From: Lamellibrachia columna
Lineage: Eukaryota; Annelida; Polychaeta; Sabellida; Siboglinidae
Length of the DNA: 64,000 nt
NCBI GenBank assembly: GCA_963662155.1
Contig: OY759266.1
Location: 5,782,026-5,846,025 of the forward strand
Direction of reading: 5' to 3'
Both the position numbers and the translations under genes were made by a program. Numbering within the stretch: the stretch's first letter is position 1; each line of letters starts with the position of its first letter. The notes under the pieces are model-generated. The model was not told the DNA's origin and made no database searches. It saw only the letters and a program-made list of their open reading frames with translations. Shown here one piece after another: positions 38,327 to 50,569 of this stretch.

Positions 38327-38729
38327 GACGAGTACAACTGAAACACGTTACAGATTGTGTGATCGCTAATATCGTTGAAAGACACCAAACCAATAACACA
38401 AGGTGCTTTATAGTGCCTGTAGCCCACACAGACCAATTCAACAATTCCAATTTTGTAAAGACAATAGTTGTATGGATTAAACAATATGCGAATTCAGCCG
38501 CCTATCCTGCGGCCTGCATAGCTAATAGACTTCGTGTGCACACGCTCCGTCGTAGACTATAGCCAGCATTGGCCCCTTACGACGTACCGGAATTAGATTT
38601 ACAATCTTATTTTCATTTAAATTACAAAGAACTTAATTTTGAAACACTCAACTTTCACGACATTAGTTCAGTATATACGATTGTGATGATGAGAAATACT
38701 TTCGCGAAAGTTGAGTGTTTCAAAACGTA
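38327..38729 (+). pseudogene. Unidentified decayed protein-coding stretch
   Basis: One plus-strand frame reads through about 135 codons with a single TAG at about 38561: QLKHVTDCVIANIVERHQTN, CIANRLRVHTLRRRL, then PYDVPELDLQSYFHLNYKEL. Even amino-acid use suggests former coding sequence, possibly of a mobile element, but no family was recognised. The 3' part contains an 18-bp inverted repeat (38641-38721). Confidence 0.3.
38641..38721. repeat. Inverted repeat with 18-bp arms
   Basis: TGAAACACTCAACTTTC and its complement about 42 bp apart, able to form a hairpin. Confidence 0.85.
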
Positions 38730-38740
38730 AAATAAAGTGA

Positions 38741-39371
<631 letters not shown>

Positions 39372-39450
39372 TTGTCACCACAACATAACATTGTCACCAC
39401 AACATAACATTGTCACCACAACATAACATTGTCACCACAACATAACATTG
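39372..39450. repeat. 19-bp tandem repeat, 4 copies
   Basis: Units of CATTGTCACCACAACATAA. Confidence 0.95.
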
Positions 39451-39482
39451 TTACAGTTTCCTGCGATGATTTGCCGTGCCAA

Positions 39483-41287
39483 GGCGTGGTAGCCATACAC
39501 CACTTCTACTCCCACACAGAGGCTTACTACCGTGGTAGCCATACACCACGTCTACTCCCACACAGGGGCTTACCACCGTGGTAGCCATACACCACGTCTA
39601 CTCCCACACAGGGGCTTACTACCGTGGTAGCCATACACCACGTCTACTCCCACACAGGGGCTTACCACCGTGGTAGCCATACACCACGTCTACTCCCACA
39701 CAGGGGCTTACTACCGTGGTAGCCATACACCACGTCTACTCCCATACAGGGGCTTACCACCGTGGTAGCCATACACCACGTCTACTCCCACACAGAGGCT
39801 TACTACCGTGGTAGCCATACACCACGTCTACTCCCACACAGGGGCTTACCACCGTGGTAGCCATACACCACGTCTACTCCCACACAGGGGCTTACTACCG
39901 TGGTAGCCATACACCACGTCTACTCCCACACAGGGGCTTACCACCGTGGTAGCCATACACCACGTCTACTCCCACACAGGGGCTTACCACCGTGGTAGCC
40001 ATACACCACGTCTACTCCCACATAGGGGCTTACCACCGTGGTAGCCATACACCACGTCTACTCCCACACAGGGGCTTACCACCGTGGTAGCCATACACCA
40101 CGTCTACTCCCACACAGAGGCTTACTAGCGTGGTAGCCATACACCACGTCTACTCCCACACAGGGGCTTACCACCGTGGTAGCCATACACCACGTCTACT
40201 CCCACACAGAGGCTTACCACCGTGGTAGCCATACACCACGTCTACTCCCACACAGGGGCTTACCACCGTGGTAGCCATACACCACGTCTACTCCCACACA
40301 GAGGCTTACTACCGTGGTAGCCATACACCACGTCTACTCCCACACAGAGGCTTACCACCGTGGTAGCCATACACCACGTCTACTCCCACACAGGGGCTTA
40401 CTACCGTGGTAGCCATACACCACGTCTACTCCCACACAGGGGCTTACTACCGTGGTAGCCATACACCACGTCTACTCCCACACAGGGGCTTACTACCGTG
40501 GTAGCCATACACCACGTCTACTCCCACACAGAGGCTTACCACCGTGGTAGCCATACACCACGTCTACTCCCACACAGAGGCTTACTACCGTGGTAGCCAT
40601 ACACCACGTCTACTCCCACACAGGGGCTTACTACCGTGGTAGCCATACACCACGTCTACTCCCACACAGGGGCTAACCACCGTGGTAGCCATACACCACG
40701 TCTACTCCCACACAGGGGCTTACCACCGTGGTAGCCATACACCACGTCTACTCCCACACAGGGGATTACCACCGTGGTAGCCATACACCACGTCTACTCC
40801 CACACAGAGGCTTACCACCGTGGTAGCCATACACCACGTCTACTCCCACACAGAGGCATACCACCGTGGTAGCCATACACCACGTCTACTCCCACACAGG
40901 GGCTTACTACCGTGGTAGCCACACACCACGTCTACTCCCACACATAGGCTTACCACCGTGGTAGCCATACACCACGTCTACTCCCACACAGAGGCTTACT
41001 ACCGTGGTAGCCATACACAACGTCTACTCCCACACAGGGGCTTACCACCGTGGTAGCCATACACAACGTCTACTCCCACACAGGGGCTTACCACCGTGGT
41101 AGCCATACACCACGTCTACTCCCACACAGGGGCTTACCACCGTGGTAGCCATACACCACGTCTACTCCCACACAGGGGCTTACTACCGTGGTAGCCATAC
41201 ACCACGTCTACTCCCACACAGAGGCTTACTACCGTGGTAGCCATACACCACGTCTACTCCCACACAGGGGCTTACTACCGTGGTAGC
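39483..41287. repeat. 46-bp minisatellite, about 39 copies
   Basis: The largest array here (1.8 kb). Units contain CCGTGGTAGCCATACACCAC, GTCTACTCCCACACAGGGGC and TTACTA/CCAC. The CGTGG..CCACG pair inside each unit can form a short hairpin. Because 46 is not a multiple of three there is no long ORF over it. Confidence 0.98.
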
Positions 41288-42177
41288 AGGATACATTGTC
41301 TTAACGAATCCACAAGAACAATTCTCGGTTGTTACACGTATTGCTCAACATTTGGCAACAACTAAGAGTAATGATCTGTTGAGTGGTCCGTGTACTGGCA
41401 TGATAATTCAGACGTTTACTAAAGCTGCATCCTAAGTTCGATTTTTTTTCGCTCAGTTTCAGATCCATTTTGCAAAACAATCGAACCTCTCTAGATCGAC
41501 TACGACATGCTAGCTCTTTTGTGCAAATTTGTATTTTTGTTTTGATGAATTTATCGGACACACTATTATAATTTATTAGTCTTGGTCCGACCGAACAGAA
41601 AAAGAGCAAAATGGCAAAGTAATTTCTGTTACAAATAGGTCTGCCCGAGGCTAAATAAAACTTCGCAAGTTACTTGGTTTGGCGTCTCCTAACGCAAAGC
41701 TTCTGACAATATACATCCTGCATAATATTTCTCCCTCTGTTAACTTCCTTCCACTACACAGCTTTTTTCCAATTAATGCGCCCATCATCCAAGGTTTCTC
41801 GTGCTGTAGGACTTCGTCGACCATAAACCGGGGTGGGGGCGGGTGGGGTTGGGGGGGTGGCCAAATTCCGTGTTTTCCACAGCCAACGCACGTTAACGCA
41901 CGTAACACTTTTAGGGTATCAAATCATAAATCACACTTATTTGGTAATTAATGGTGTATATTTTGACATCTCAAAACGAGTTTTTACCAAAGATGATAGA
42001 AAATGAGAGATACCATTAATATTATATTAATATATTAATATATTAAATATGTGAAGTGAATTAATCTATGGAACGCTTTCGCGGCAAATATTATTTTCCA
42101 TAGGTACGACAGACATTGTTGGCTGTTTGATTTAATAAAGGCTCCATTTTGCCCCTTTTCGCTATGTTTTTTTTATA
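41288..42177. other. Unassigned stretch with a G-rich tract
   Basis: Two minus-strand frames of about 85-100 codons (41301-41609 and 41651-41908) have no recognisable domain. A plus-strand G-run cluster lies at 41829-41860 (GGGGTGGGGGCGGGTGGGG) and could form a G-quadruplex. AT-rich AATATTAAT repeats occur near 42020-42045. Confidence 0.4.
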
Positions 42178-42263
42178 CTCTTTACATACTTTATATACTT
42201 TACATACTTTACATACTTTACATACTTTACATACTTTACATACTTTACATACTTTACATACTT
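42178..42263. repeat. 10-bp tandem repeat, about 8 copies
   Basis: Units of TTTACATACT. Confidence 0.95.
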
Positions 42264-42267
42264 GACC

Positions 42268-42480
42268 TACCACGAAGAATTAGGACGTCGGGTTCTCAAT
42301 CGAGAAAACTCGGGTGCAAATTCTCTTGCTGCTGTTGCTTTGGCACTTTAGTTCATCCCACGTTGCCACAGTTCACTCAGCTACATACAGAGGTGTATAT
42401 CTGAACGAATAGTATTCGCATAGTAATTGCAGCTTTGCGCTTTGAACAGTCCCAAGGAGTGGATTTATGTGATACCAAAA
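42268..42480 (+). repeat. tRNA-derived SINE-like element (plus copy)
   Basis: The head resembles a tRNA: TTAGGACGTCGGG (A-box-like), TTCTCAATCGAGAA (anticodon arm-like) and GGGTGCAAATTC (B-box-like). The body (CACGTTGCCACAGTTCACTC, GAACGAATAGTATTCGCATA, GCGCTTTGAACAGTCC) is the reverse complement of 13190-13445. Other partial copies are at 56105-56240 and about 57845-58135. Confidence 0.6.
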
Positions 42481-43156
42481 ACTTAGTTCAAATGTGATTT
42501 TTCACTGATTTTATTTCCTTTGGCAAATTTTTTTCTGCCTCACGAATCCAAAAAGTAAACCTGATAAACAGTTTTAAAAATCGACATATATAATCAGTAT
42601 CAAGTTCTATGTGACCCTCCTTATATGTGACCCTCCATATATGTGACCCTCCATATATGTGACCCTCTTTATATGCACTACGAAGATATAATGAAGAAAC
42701 AAATATGAATTAAGTGATGTTTGTACAAAAATAAAAAAATAAATGAAAGTCAGTTGTGGTGAAACAAACAAAGTGCCTGCCTCACGTATCCATTAAGAAC
42801 ACCCGCAATCACAAAAGATAAGGCGATTGGGAAGATTAATTGCACACTTCCTACCGAATCCTCTTCCTCGCGAATCCCCAATATTTTAAAAAGTGACCAC
42901 CCACCCCTTTATATAACATTGGAAGGACCACGAACGAAACACCCAGTGTTAGAGCTTTGTGGGACGTACATAGGAACGAATATACACAGTTACAACGACA
43001 TATTCGTTTCTAAAGAAGGTCATACCACAAAAAGTGTATACGCTACACATCGGATTCACCCTGCAGCCATTCTGTCATTCCGTCATTCTGTCATTCTGTC
43101 ATAGAACAACAGGAGTGAGTTTGTATTTAATGTCTCCTACATCGACTTGGAATGTA
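42481..43156. other. Unassigned stretch with a small repeat
   Basis: Holds a 16-bp tandem repeat (TGTGACCCTCCATATA, about 4 copies, 42609-42667) and CATTCTGT repeats near 43068-43101. No gene seen. Confidence 0.5.
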
Positions 43157-43197
43157 GGCATGGGAAAGTAGGCATGGGAAAGTAGGCATGGGAAAGG
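43157..43197. repeat. 14-bp tandem repeat, 3 copies
   Basis: Units of GTAGGCATGGGAAA. Confidence 0.9.
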
Positions 43198-43232
43198 CAG
43201 GAATCACCACTAAATGTTTCAAAAATGATGCC

Positions 43233-43708
43233 AAGAAGCAGTGTATGACCTTCATATGTCAAGGAGCAGTGTATGACATTAATATGTCAAGGAGCAGTGT
43301 ATGACCTTCATATGTCAAGGAACAGTTTATGACCTTCATATGTCAAGGAGCAGTGTATGGCCTTCATGTGTCAAGGAGCAGTTTATGACATTCATATGTC
43401 AAGGAGCAGTGTATGGCCTGCATGTGTGAAGGATCAGTGTATGACCTTCATATGTCAAGGAACAGTTTATGACCTTCATATGTCAAGGAGCAGTGTATGG
43501 CCTTCATGTGTCAAGGAGCAGTGTATGACATTCATATGTCAAGGAGCAGTGTATGGCCTGCATGTGTGAAGGATCAGTGTATGACCTTCATATGTCAAGG
43601 ATCAGTGTATGACCTTCATATGTCAAGGAGCAGTGTATGACCTTCGTATGCCAAGGAGCAGTGTATGACCTTCATAGGTCAAGGAGCAGTGTATGACCTT
43701 CGTATGAA
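43233..43708. repeat. 28-bp minisatellite, about 17 copies
   Basis: Units containing GTCAAGGAGCAGTGTATGAC and CTTCATAT, with GGCCT and GATCAGTG variants in an alternating pattern. Confidence 0.96.
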
Positions 43709-43965
43709 ACAGTTGTTCGACAGTTGGACCAACAACTTTCAAACGTTGTCTTCCCCTGAAAAGTTGCCTGCCCAAACACATTTTGTTAAAACGTAAAACA
43801 TGATAAAATATAATAATAAATATATTTGGTCTTCCTGGTTTTATTTCATGTTTATATATCAATGAACATACGAGTTGATAGTTTATAAATGTGCGGAAAT
43901 CTCTAAACCCTCAAATCTATCGGAATCAGCCGGGTTGAGCCACTCTAGTCCGATTCAACTGCTGC
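43709..43965. other. Unassigned spacer
   Basis: No feature recognised. Confidence 0.4.
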
Positions 43966-43969
43966 TGCA

Positions 43970-45050
43970 CCCTCGTCCTGATGTTGACCTGTCGCCCTCG
44001 TCCTGATGTTGACCTGTCGCCATCGTCCTGATGTTGACACGTCGCCCTCATCCTGATGTTGACCTGTCGCCCTCGTCCTGATGTTGACCTGTCGCCCTCG
44101 TCCTGATGTTGACCTGTCGCCCTCGTCCTGATGTTGACCTGTCGCCCTCGTCCTGATGTTGACCTGTCGCCCTCGTCCTGATGTTGACCTGTCGCCCTCG
44201 TCCTGATGTTGACCTGTCGCCCTCGTCCTGATGTTGTCCGGTCGCCCTCGTCCTGATGTTGACCTGTCGCCCTCGTCCTGATGTTGACCTGTCGCCCTCG
44301 TCCTGATGTTGACCGGTTGCCCTCGTCCTGATGTTGACCGGTCGCCCTCGTCCTGATGTTGACCTGTCGCCCTCGTCCTGATGTTGACCTGTCGCCCTCG
44401 TCCTGATGTTGACCTGTCGCCCTCGTCCTGATGTTGACATGTCGCCCTCGTCCTGATGTTGACCTGTCGCCCTCGTCCTGATGTTGACCGGTCGCCCTCG
44501 TCCTGATGTTGACCTGTCGCCCTCGTCCTGATGTTGACCTGTCGCCATCGCCCTGATGTTGACCTGTCGCCCTCGTCCTGATGTTGACCTGTCGCCCTCG
44601 TACTGATGTTGACCTGTCGCCCTCGTCCTGATGTTGACCTGTCGCCCTCGTCCTGATGTTGACCTGTCGCCCTCGTCCTGATGTTGTTCTGTCGCCCTCG
44701 TCCTGATGTTGACCTGTCGCCCTCGTCCTGATGTTGACCTGTCGCCCTCGTCCTGATGTTGACCTGTCGCCCTCGTTCTGATGTTGACCTGTCGCCCTCG
44801 TCCTAATGTTGTCCGGCCGCCCTCGTCCTGATGTTGACCTGTCGCCCTCGTCCTGATGTTGACCGGTCGCCCTCGTCCTGATGTTGACCTGTCGCCCTCG
44901 TCCTGATGTTGACCTGTCGCCCTCGTCCTGATGTTGACCTGTCGCCCTCGTCCTGATGTTGACCGGTCGCCCTCGTCCTGATGTTGACCTGTCGCCCTCG
45001 TCCTGATGTTGACCTGTCGCCCTCGTCCTGATGTCGCCCTGTCCACTGTC
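43970..45050. repeat. 25-bp minisatellite, about 43 copies
   Basis: Units of GTCGCCCTCGTCCTGATGTT plus GACCT. Variants include GACCG and GTCCG. Three units make a 75-nt frame-preserving block, hence the artefactual 350-codon minus-strand ORF. Confidence 0.98.
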
Positions 45051-46097
<1,047 letters not shown>

Positions 46098-46195
46098 CAC
46101 CATAACAATCCTGACTCCTCCAACAATCCTGACTCCTCCAACAATCCTGACTCCTCCAACAATCCTGACTCCTCCAACAATCCTGACTCCTCCAG
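46098..46195. repeat. 18-bp tandem repeat, about 5 copies
   Basis: Units of TCCAACAATCCTGACTCC. Confidence 0.96.
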
Positions 46196-46727
46196 TTGGA
46201 ACGATCAACCCCAGCACATAAGTCCCCACGCCATTAAATTAATTTCAACTGACCTAAGGGTCAACCCCAGAAACATGTAAATAAATTCTAAAATCGCAGT
46301 CCTAAATTTCAAAATAAGTCGTGCGTGTCCAAATATTCTAGTGTGTTATTCCCAAATTTCTTAGTCAAGCCAAATGTTCCAAATTTCCCATGCCCAAATG
46401 CCCATTTACCGTTTAACTAATATGCCGCTTCAGTTTATTTGTTCTTATTTGCATTTATGTACATTTTCTACAAATACGTCATTCGTATCTTTTCTGGGCA
46501 TGTCCGCAATCTACATCTTTCATAAATAGCGCAGATACCATATCAAAGCTCACATTTATGACTAATCTAGATTTGTAACATGTTGAACACGTCAATACGA
46601 GAACATAAATCTGCCTATTTCTGCATGACCTATTTATAACTGGCCTATACTACACATTTATTTAAACTAGACATGCTTAAGCTAACATATCCACACAGCA
46701 AAATAAATTTGATGCAAACACATATAA
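46196..46727. other. Unassigned stretch
   Basis: AT-rich, no gene or repeat recognised. Confidence 0.4.
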
Positions 46728-46934
46728 ATCGAGAAAACTCAAATCAAACGACCCGGACGCCGCAGCCACAGTTATGAAAAGAGAACGAAAAGCAACGTTC
46801 TAACCGAAGGTGTCTTTCGTATCCAACTGAAAGCCGCCGGATATGAAGACGCAGACCGGGTAGTAGCCGCACTAACGGCGGTAGACCGCCGAAAGACGAT
46901 ACGTCCCTTGCTTCAAATTAGCAACCTTAATTAA
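46728..46934 (+). other. Unidentified open frame without ATG, coding-like
   Basis: 68 codons open on the plus strand, GC-richer than the flanks: KRPGRRSHSYEKRTKSNV, LTEGVFRIQLKAAGYEDADR and VVAALTAVDRRKTIRPLLQI, ending TAA. Balanced composition and an AAGYEDADRVVAAL helix-like segment suggest real or former protein, possibly part of a retroelement Gag/ORF1. No family recognised. Confidence 0.35.
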
Positions 46935-47680
46935 CCGGAAGTGCGACGCACGATTTGGCCGAGGCGCCCAGTCTGGCATTTGTACCATGTTACAAAAGCT
47001 TGCAGTATATGTGCTCTCTGAAGTAACTACACGCGTCAACACGAAGTGTTTCTACTTACACAAACAAATTAATCAATATGATGAACGTCTGTGCATATAT
47101 ACGGTTTTTTTACGGACTGCGTTGTTGGCCATGGCAAAGGCAGAAAAGTGAAACTTGGCAGTTAAGCCCTATGACACTTACATTTTTTGGTAAAAAAAAT
47201 CTTGTTGACATAGACTTTAAATGACAATGTTGCGTCAAACTATCCTCCTTAAAATGCTGTTACGATCGTTTCCGGTACTGGGTTTCCTCGATCAGGCAAT
47301 CAATTACGTAACTAATCATCGAAATTATGATGACTGTTGGTGTATATTGCAGTATTCCATATGTCCACTCAAGTGCTGCTAGGCGAGTTCAGCGACTTTG
47401 TGGAGTTTAGTCAGCTCGCAGCAGGTGCATGATTGTGCAGTTAATGTTTTGTGTCTGCCACTGGTCGTGATATTTTCATGCGACTGGCAACAGTCCGCCT
47501 TACGGTTCACGGTTCACGAATAGTAAACGCAAAATGGAAAACAAATGTCTTCACATTTTGTGCCCGTTAAACATCAAGTGACGGAGATTTGTTGGCTATG
47601 TCAAAATGACGGAAACTCCGTAGGACGACGGAGAGTTGACAAATATAGTAATATGGAAAGACCATTAAACAAAGTAGGAA
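46935..47680. other. Unassigned stretch left of the 41-bp array
   Basis: No gene assigned. A small AG/GT-bounded open stretch (47352-47422, HMSTQVLLGEFSDFVEFSQL) exists but has no recognised homology. Confidence 0.3.
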
Positions 47681-47684
47681 GTAG

Positions 47685-48988
47685 CAAGGAGGTACACGGT
47701 AAGGGCGGGAGCATGGAGGAAGTAGCAAGGATGTACACGGTAAGGGCGGGAGCATGGAGGAGGTAGCAAGGATGTACACGGTAAGGGCGGGAGCATGGAG
47801 GAGGTAGCAAGGAGGTACACGGTAAGGGCGGGAGCATGGAGGAGGTAGCAAGGAGGTACACGGTAAGGGCGGGAGCATGGAGGAGGTAGCAAGGAGGTAC
47901 ACGGTAAGGGCGGGAGCATGGAGGAAGTAGCAAGGATGTACACGGTAAGGGCGGGAGCATGGAGGAGGTAGCAAGGATGTACACGGTAAGGGCGGGAGCA
48001 TGGAGGAGGTAGCAAGGAGGTACACGGTAAGGGCGGGAGCATGGAGGAGGTAGCAAGGAGGTACACGGTAAGGGCGGGAGCATGGAGGAGGTAGCAAGGA
48101 TGTACACGGTAAGGGCGGGAGCATGGAGGAAGTAGCAAGGATGTACACGGTAAGGGCGGGAGCATGGAGGAGGTAGCAAGGATGTACACGGTAAGGGCGG
48201 GAGCATGGAGGAGGTAGCAAGGAGGTACACGGTAAGGGCGGGAGCATGGAGGAGGTAGCAAGGAGGTACACGGTAAGGGCGGGAGCATGGAGGAGGTAGC
48301 AAGGATGTACACGGTAAGGGCGGGAGCATGGAGGAGGTAGCAAGGATGTACACCGTAAGGGCGGGAGCATGGAGGAAGTAGCAAGGAGGTACACGGTAAG
48401 GGCGGGAGCATGGAGGAGGTAGCAAGGAGGTACACGGTAAGGGCGGGAGCATGGAGGAGGTAGCAAGGAGGTACACGGTAAGGGCGGGAGCATGGAGGAG
48501 GTAGCAAGGAGGTACACGGTAAGGGCGGGAGCATGGAGGAGGTAGCAAGGAGGTACACGGTAAGGGCGGGAGCATGGAGGAGGTAGCAAGGAGGTACACG
48601 GCAAGGGCGGGAGCATGGAGGAGGTAGCAAGGAGGTACACGGTAAGGGCGGGAGCATGGAGGAGGTAGCAAGGATGTACACGGTAAGGGCGGGAGCATGG
48701 AGGAAGTAGCAAGGAGGTACACGGTAAGGGCGGGAGCATGGAGGAGGTAGCAAGGATGTACACGGTAAGGGCGGGAGCATGGAGGAAGTAGCAAGGAGGT
48801 ACACGGTAAGGGCGGGAGCATGGAGGAGGTAGCAAGGAGGTACACGGCAAGGGCGGGAGCATGGAGGAGGTAGCAAGGATGTACACGGTAAGGGCGGGAG
48901 CATGGAGGAAGTAGCAAGGAGGTACACGGTAAGGGCGGGAGCATGGAGGAGGTAGCAAGGAGGTACACGGTAAGGGCGGGAGCATGGA
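47685..48988. repeat. 41-bp minisatellite, about 32 copies
   Basis: Units containing CAAGGAGGTACACGGTAAGG and GCGGGAGCATGGAGGAGGTA. One frame of the unit reads YTVRAGAWR, which continues directly into RT sequence at the right edge, so the array grew from RT coding DNA. Confidence 0.97.
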
Positions 48989-49230
48989 GGAATGTGGAAG
49001 GTATTATATGGGACAAAAATGTGAAGACACAGCTAAATGGAAAAGTGTTGGAAGCATGCATGGTACCAGCTTGTGTACATGGGTCGGGAACACCGGCACT
49101 GACAGAGAAACAGGAGGGAGGAGAAGCTGCGAGTAGCAGAGGACGAATGGGTTCGAAGAATAAGTAAAGTGATAAGAGAAGATATAATAGTGAAGAAATG
49201 GAATTAAGATAAAAGATCGGAATGAAGAAA

Positions 49231-49655
49231 CACCTGAGGATGAATGTAGTGGGGAGGATGAAGGTAGTGGGGTGGATGAAGGTAGTGGGGGAGGATGAAG
49301 GTAGTGGGGAGGATGAAGGTAGTGGGGGAGGATGAAGGTAATGGGGAGGTTGAAGGTAGTGGGGAGGATGAAGGTAGTGGGGAGGATGAATGTAGTGGGG
49401 AGGATGAATGTAGTTGGGGAGGATGAAGATAGTGGGGGAGGATGAATGAAGGTAACGGGGAGGATGAATGTAGTGGGGGAGGATGAAGGTAGTGGGGATG
49501 ATGAAGGTAGTGGGGGAGGATGAAGGTAGTGGGGAGGATGAAGGTAGTGGGGAGGATGAAGTTAGTGGGGAGGATGAAGTTAGTGGGGAGGACGAAGGTA
49601 GTTGGGTGGATGAAAGTAGTGGGGCGGATGAAGGCAGTGGAGGAGCATATTACGA
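49231..49655. repeat. 18/19-bp minisatellite, about 23 copies
   Basis: Units of GTAGTGGGGAGGATGAAG, some with an extra G. It lies within the RT remnant, between the AEDEWVRR and GRKRRGRS blocks. Confidence 0.95.
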
Positions 49656-49799
49656 TTGGCGGGAAACAAACAGAGAATGAGTGAGGAAAATCGACAAACA
49701 TAGCACGCAAACAGAAGGGGGAGGTAGAAAGAGAAGAGGAAGGTCGAAATTACTATGGAAGGACAGTGTTAAGAGAGATCTCGAAAGTGCAGATGCGAA

Positions 49800-50125
49800 T
49801 AGCCGAGAGTGGGAGAGACTGGCAGAGAGTGGGAGAGACTGGCAGAGAGTGGGAAAGAATGGCCGAGAGTGGGAGAGAATGGCCGAGAGTGGGAGAGAGT
49901 GGCCGAGAGTGGGAGAGAATGGCAGAGAGTGGGAGAGAATGGCCGAGAGTGGGAGAGAATGGCCGAGAGTGGGAGAGAATGGCCGAGAGTGGGAGAGAAT
50001 GGCCGAGAGTGGGAGAGAATGGCAGAGAGTGGGAGAGAATGGCCGAGAGTGGGAGAGACTGGCAGAGAGTGGGAGAGACTGGCAGAGAGTGGAAGAGAAT
50101 GGCCGAGAGTGGGAGAGAACGGTAG
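49800..50125. repeat. 20-bp minisatellite, about 16 copies
   Basis: Units of GAGAGTGGGAGAGAATGGCC, seeded by the RT codons for REWERLAESG. Confidence 0.96.
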
Positions 50126-50140
50126 ACGTTCGCGATGGAT

Positions 50141-50569
50141 GACGACGACTCGTCTATTGGGCAGAACACATTAAGGGAAAGAAAAGGAGACGATGCTAGT
50201 AATAAACGGTAACTATTTATTGCACAATTATATAGTTTAATAACAGAGCTAAGCGAAGGTTGAGCGTGTAATCTACGATTCAAATCTATAATATAAAACA
50301 GTTTGTGGTTCTGTTTGTTTATCAGTTTATTTTGTTACCTAATATGGCGTATCTAGGATCTCGCAAAGGAGGAGACCGAGATGGGGGAGGGCAGGAGGGG
50401 GAGGCCGGGAGGGGGGAGGGCAGGAGGGGGAACCCGGGGGGGGGGGGGCGGGGCAAGCTTAGTCACCCATTAGTTTGTCATGCTACATGTTGCGGCAACG
50501 TGAAAATATGGGAAAAAGTCAAATCATTAAGCCTCCCTAAATACGCCCCTCCATCAGTGTCACACACAG
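50141..50569. other. Spacer with a G-rich tract
   Basis: Contains a strongly purine-rich plus-strand tract at 50375-50455 (GGGGGAGGGCAGGAGGGGG, then a run of 12 or more G). No gene seen. Confidence 0.5.

Larger units (their letters stand above)
48960..50140 (+). pseudogene. LINE reverse transcriptase C-terminus, broken up by minisatellites
   Basis: Plus-strand C-terminal part of a non-LTR RT of the RTE/BovB-like wording. AGAWRNVEGIIWDKNVKTQL, NGKVLEACMVPACVHG and TPALTEKQ occupy 48975-49120. In another frame EEKLRVAEDEWVRRISKVIR lies at 49118-49180. After an 18-bp array, GGRKRRGRSKLLWKDSVKRD, LESADANSREWERLAESG (49718-49830) gives the usual final motif, whose last codons are expanded into a 20-bp array. 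No upstream RT is left; the 41-bp array replaces it. Frameshifts are present between the blocks. Confidence 0.8.

Noticed and set aside
39372..41287. CRISPR-like regular array
   Set aside because: Repeats are directly tandem with no unique spacers, in a eukaryotic context.
47352..47422. AG/GT-bounded open stretch as an exon
   Set aside because: Only 23 residues, weak donor, no recognised similarity.
47567..49061. Three overlapping minus-strand ORFs of 420-486 codons rich in P, L and C
   Set aside because: All translate the 41-bp minisatellite; the real coding signal is RT on the plus strand at its right edge.
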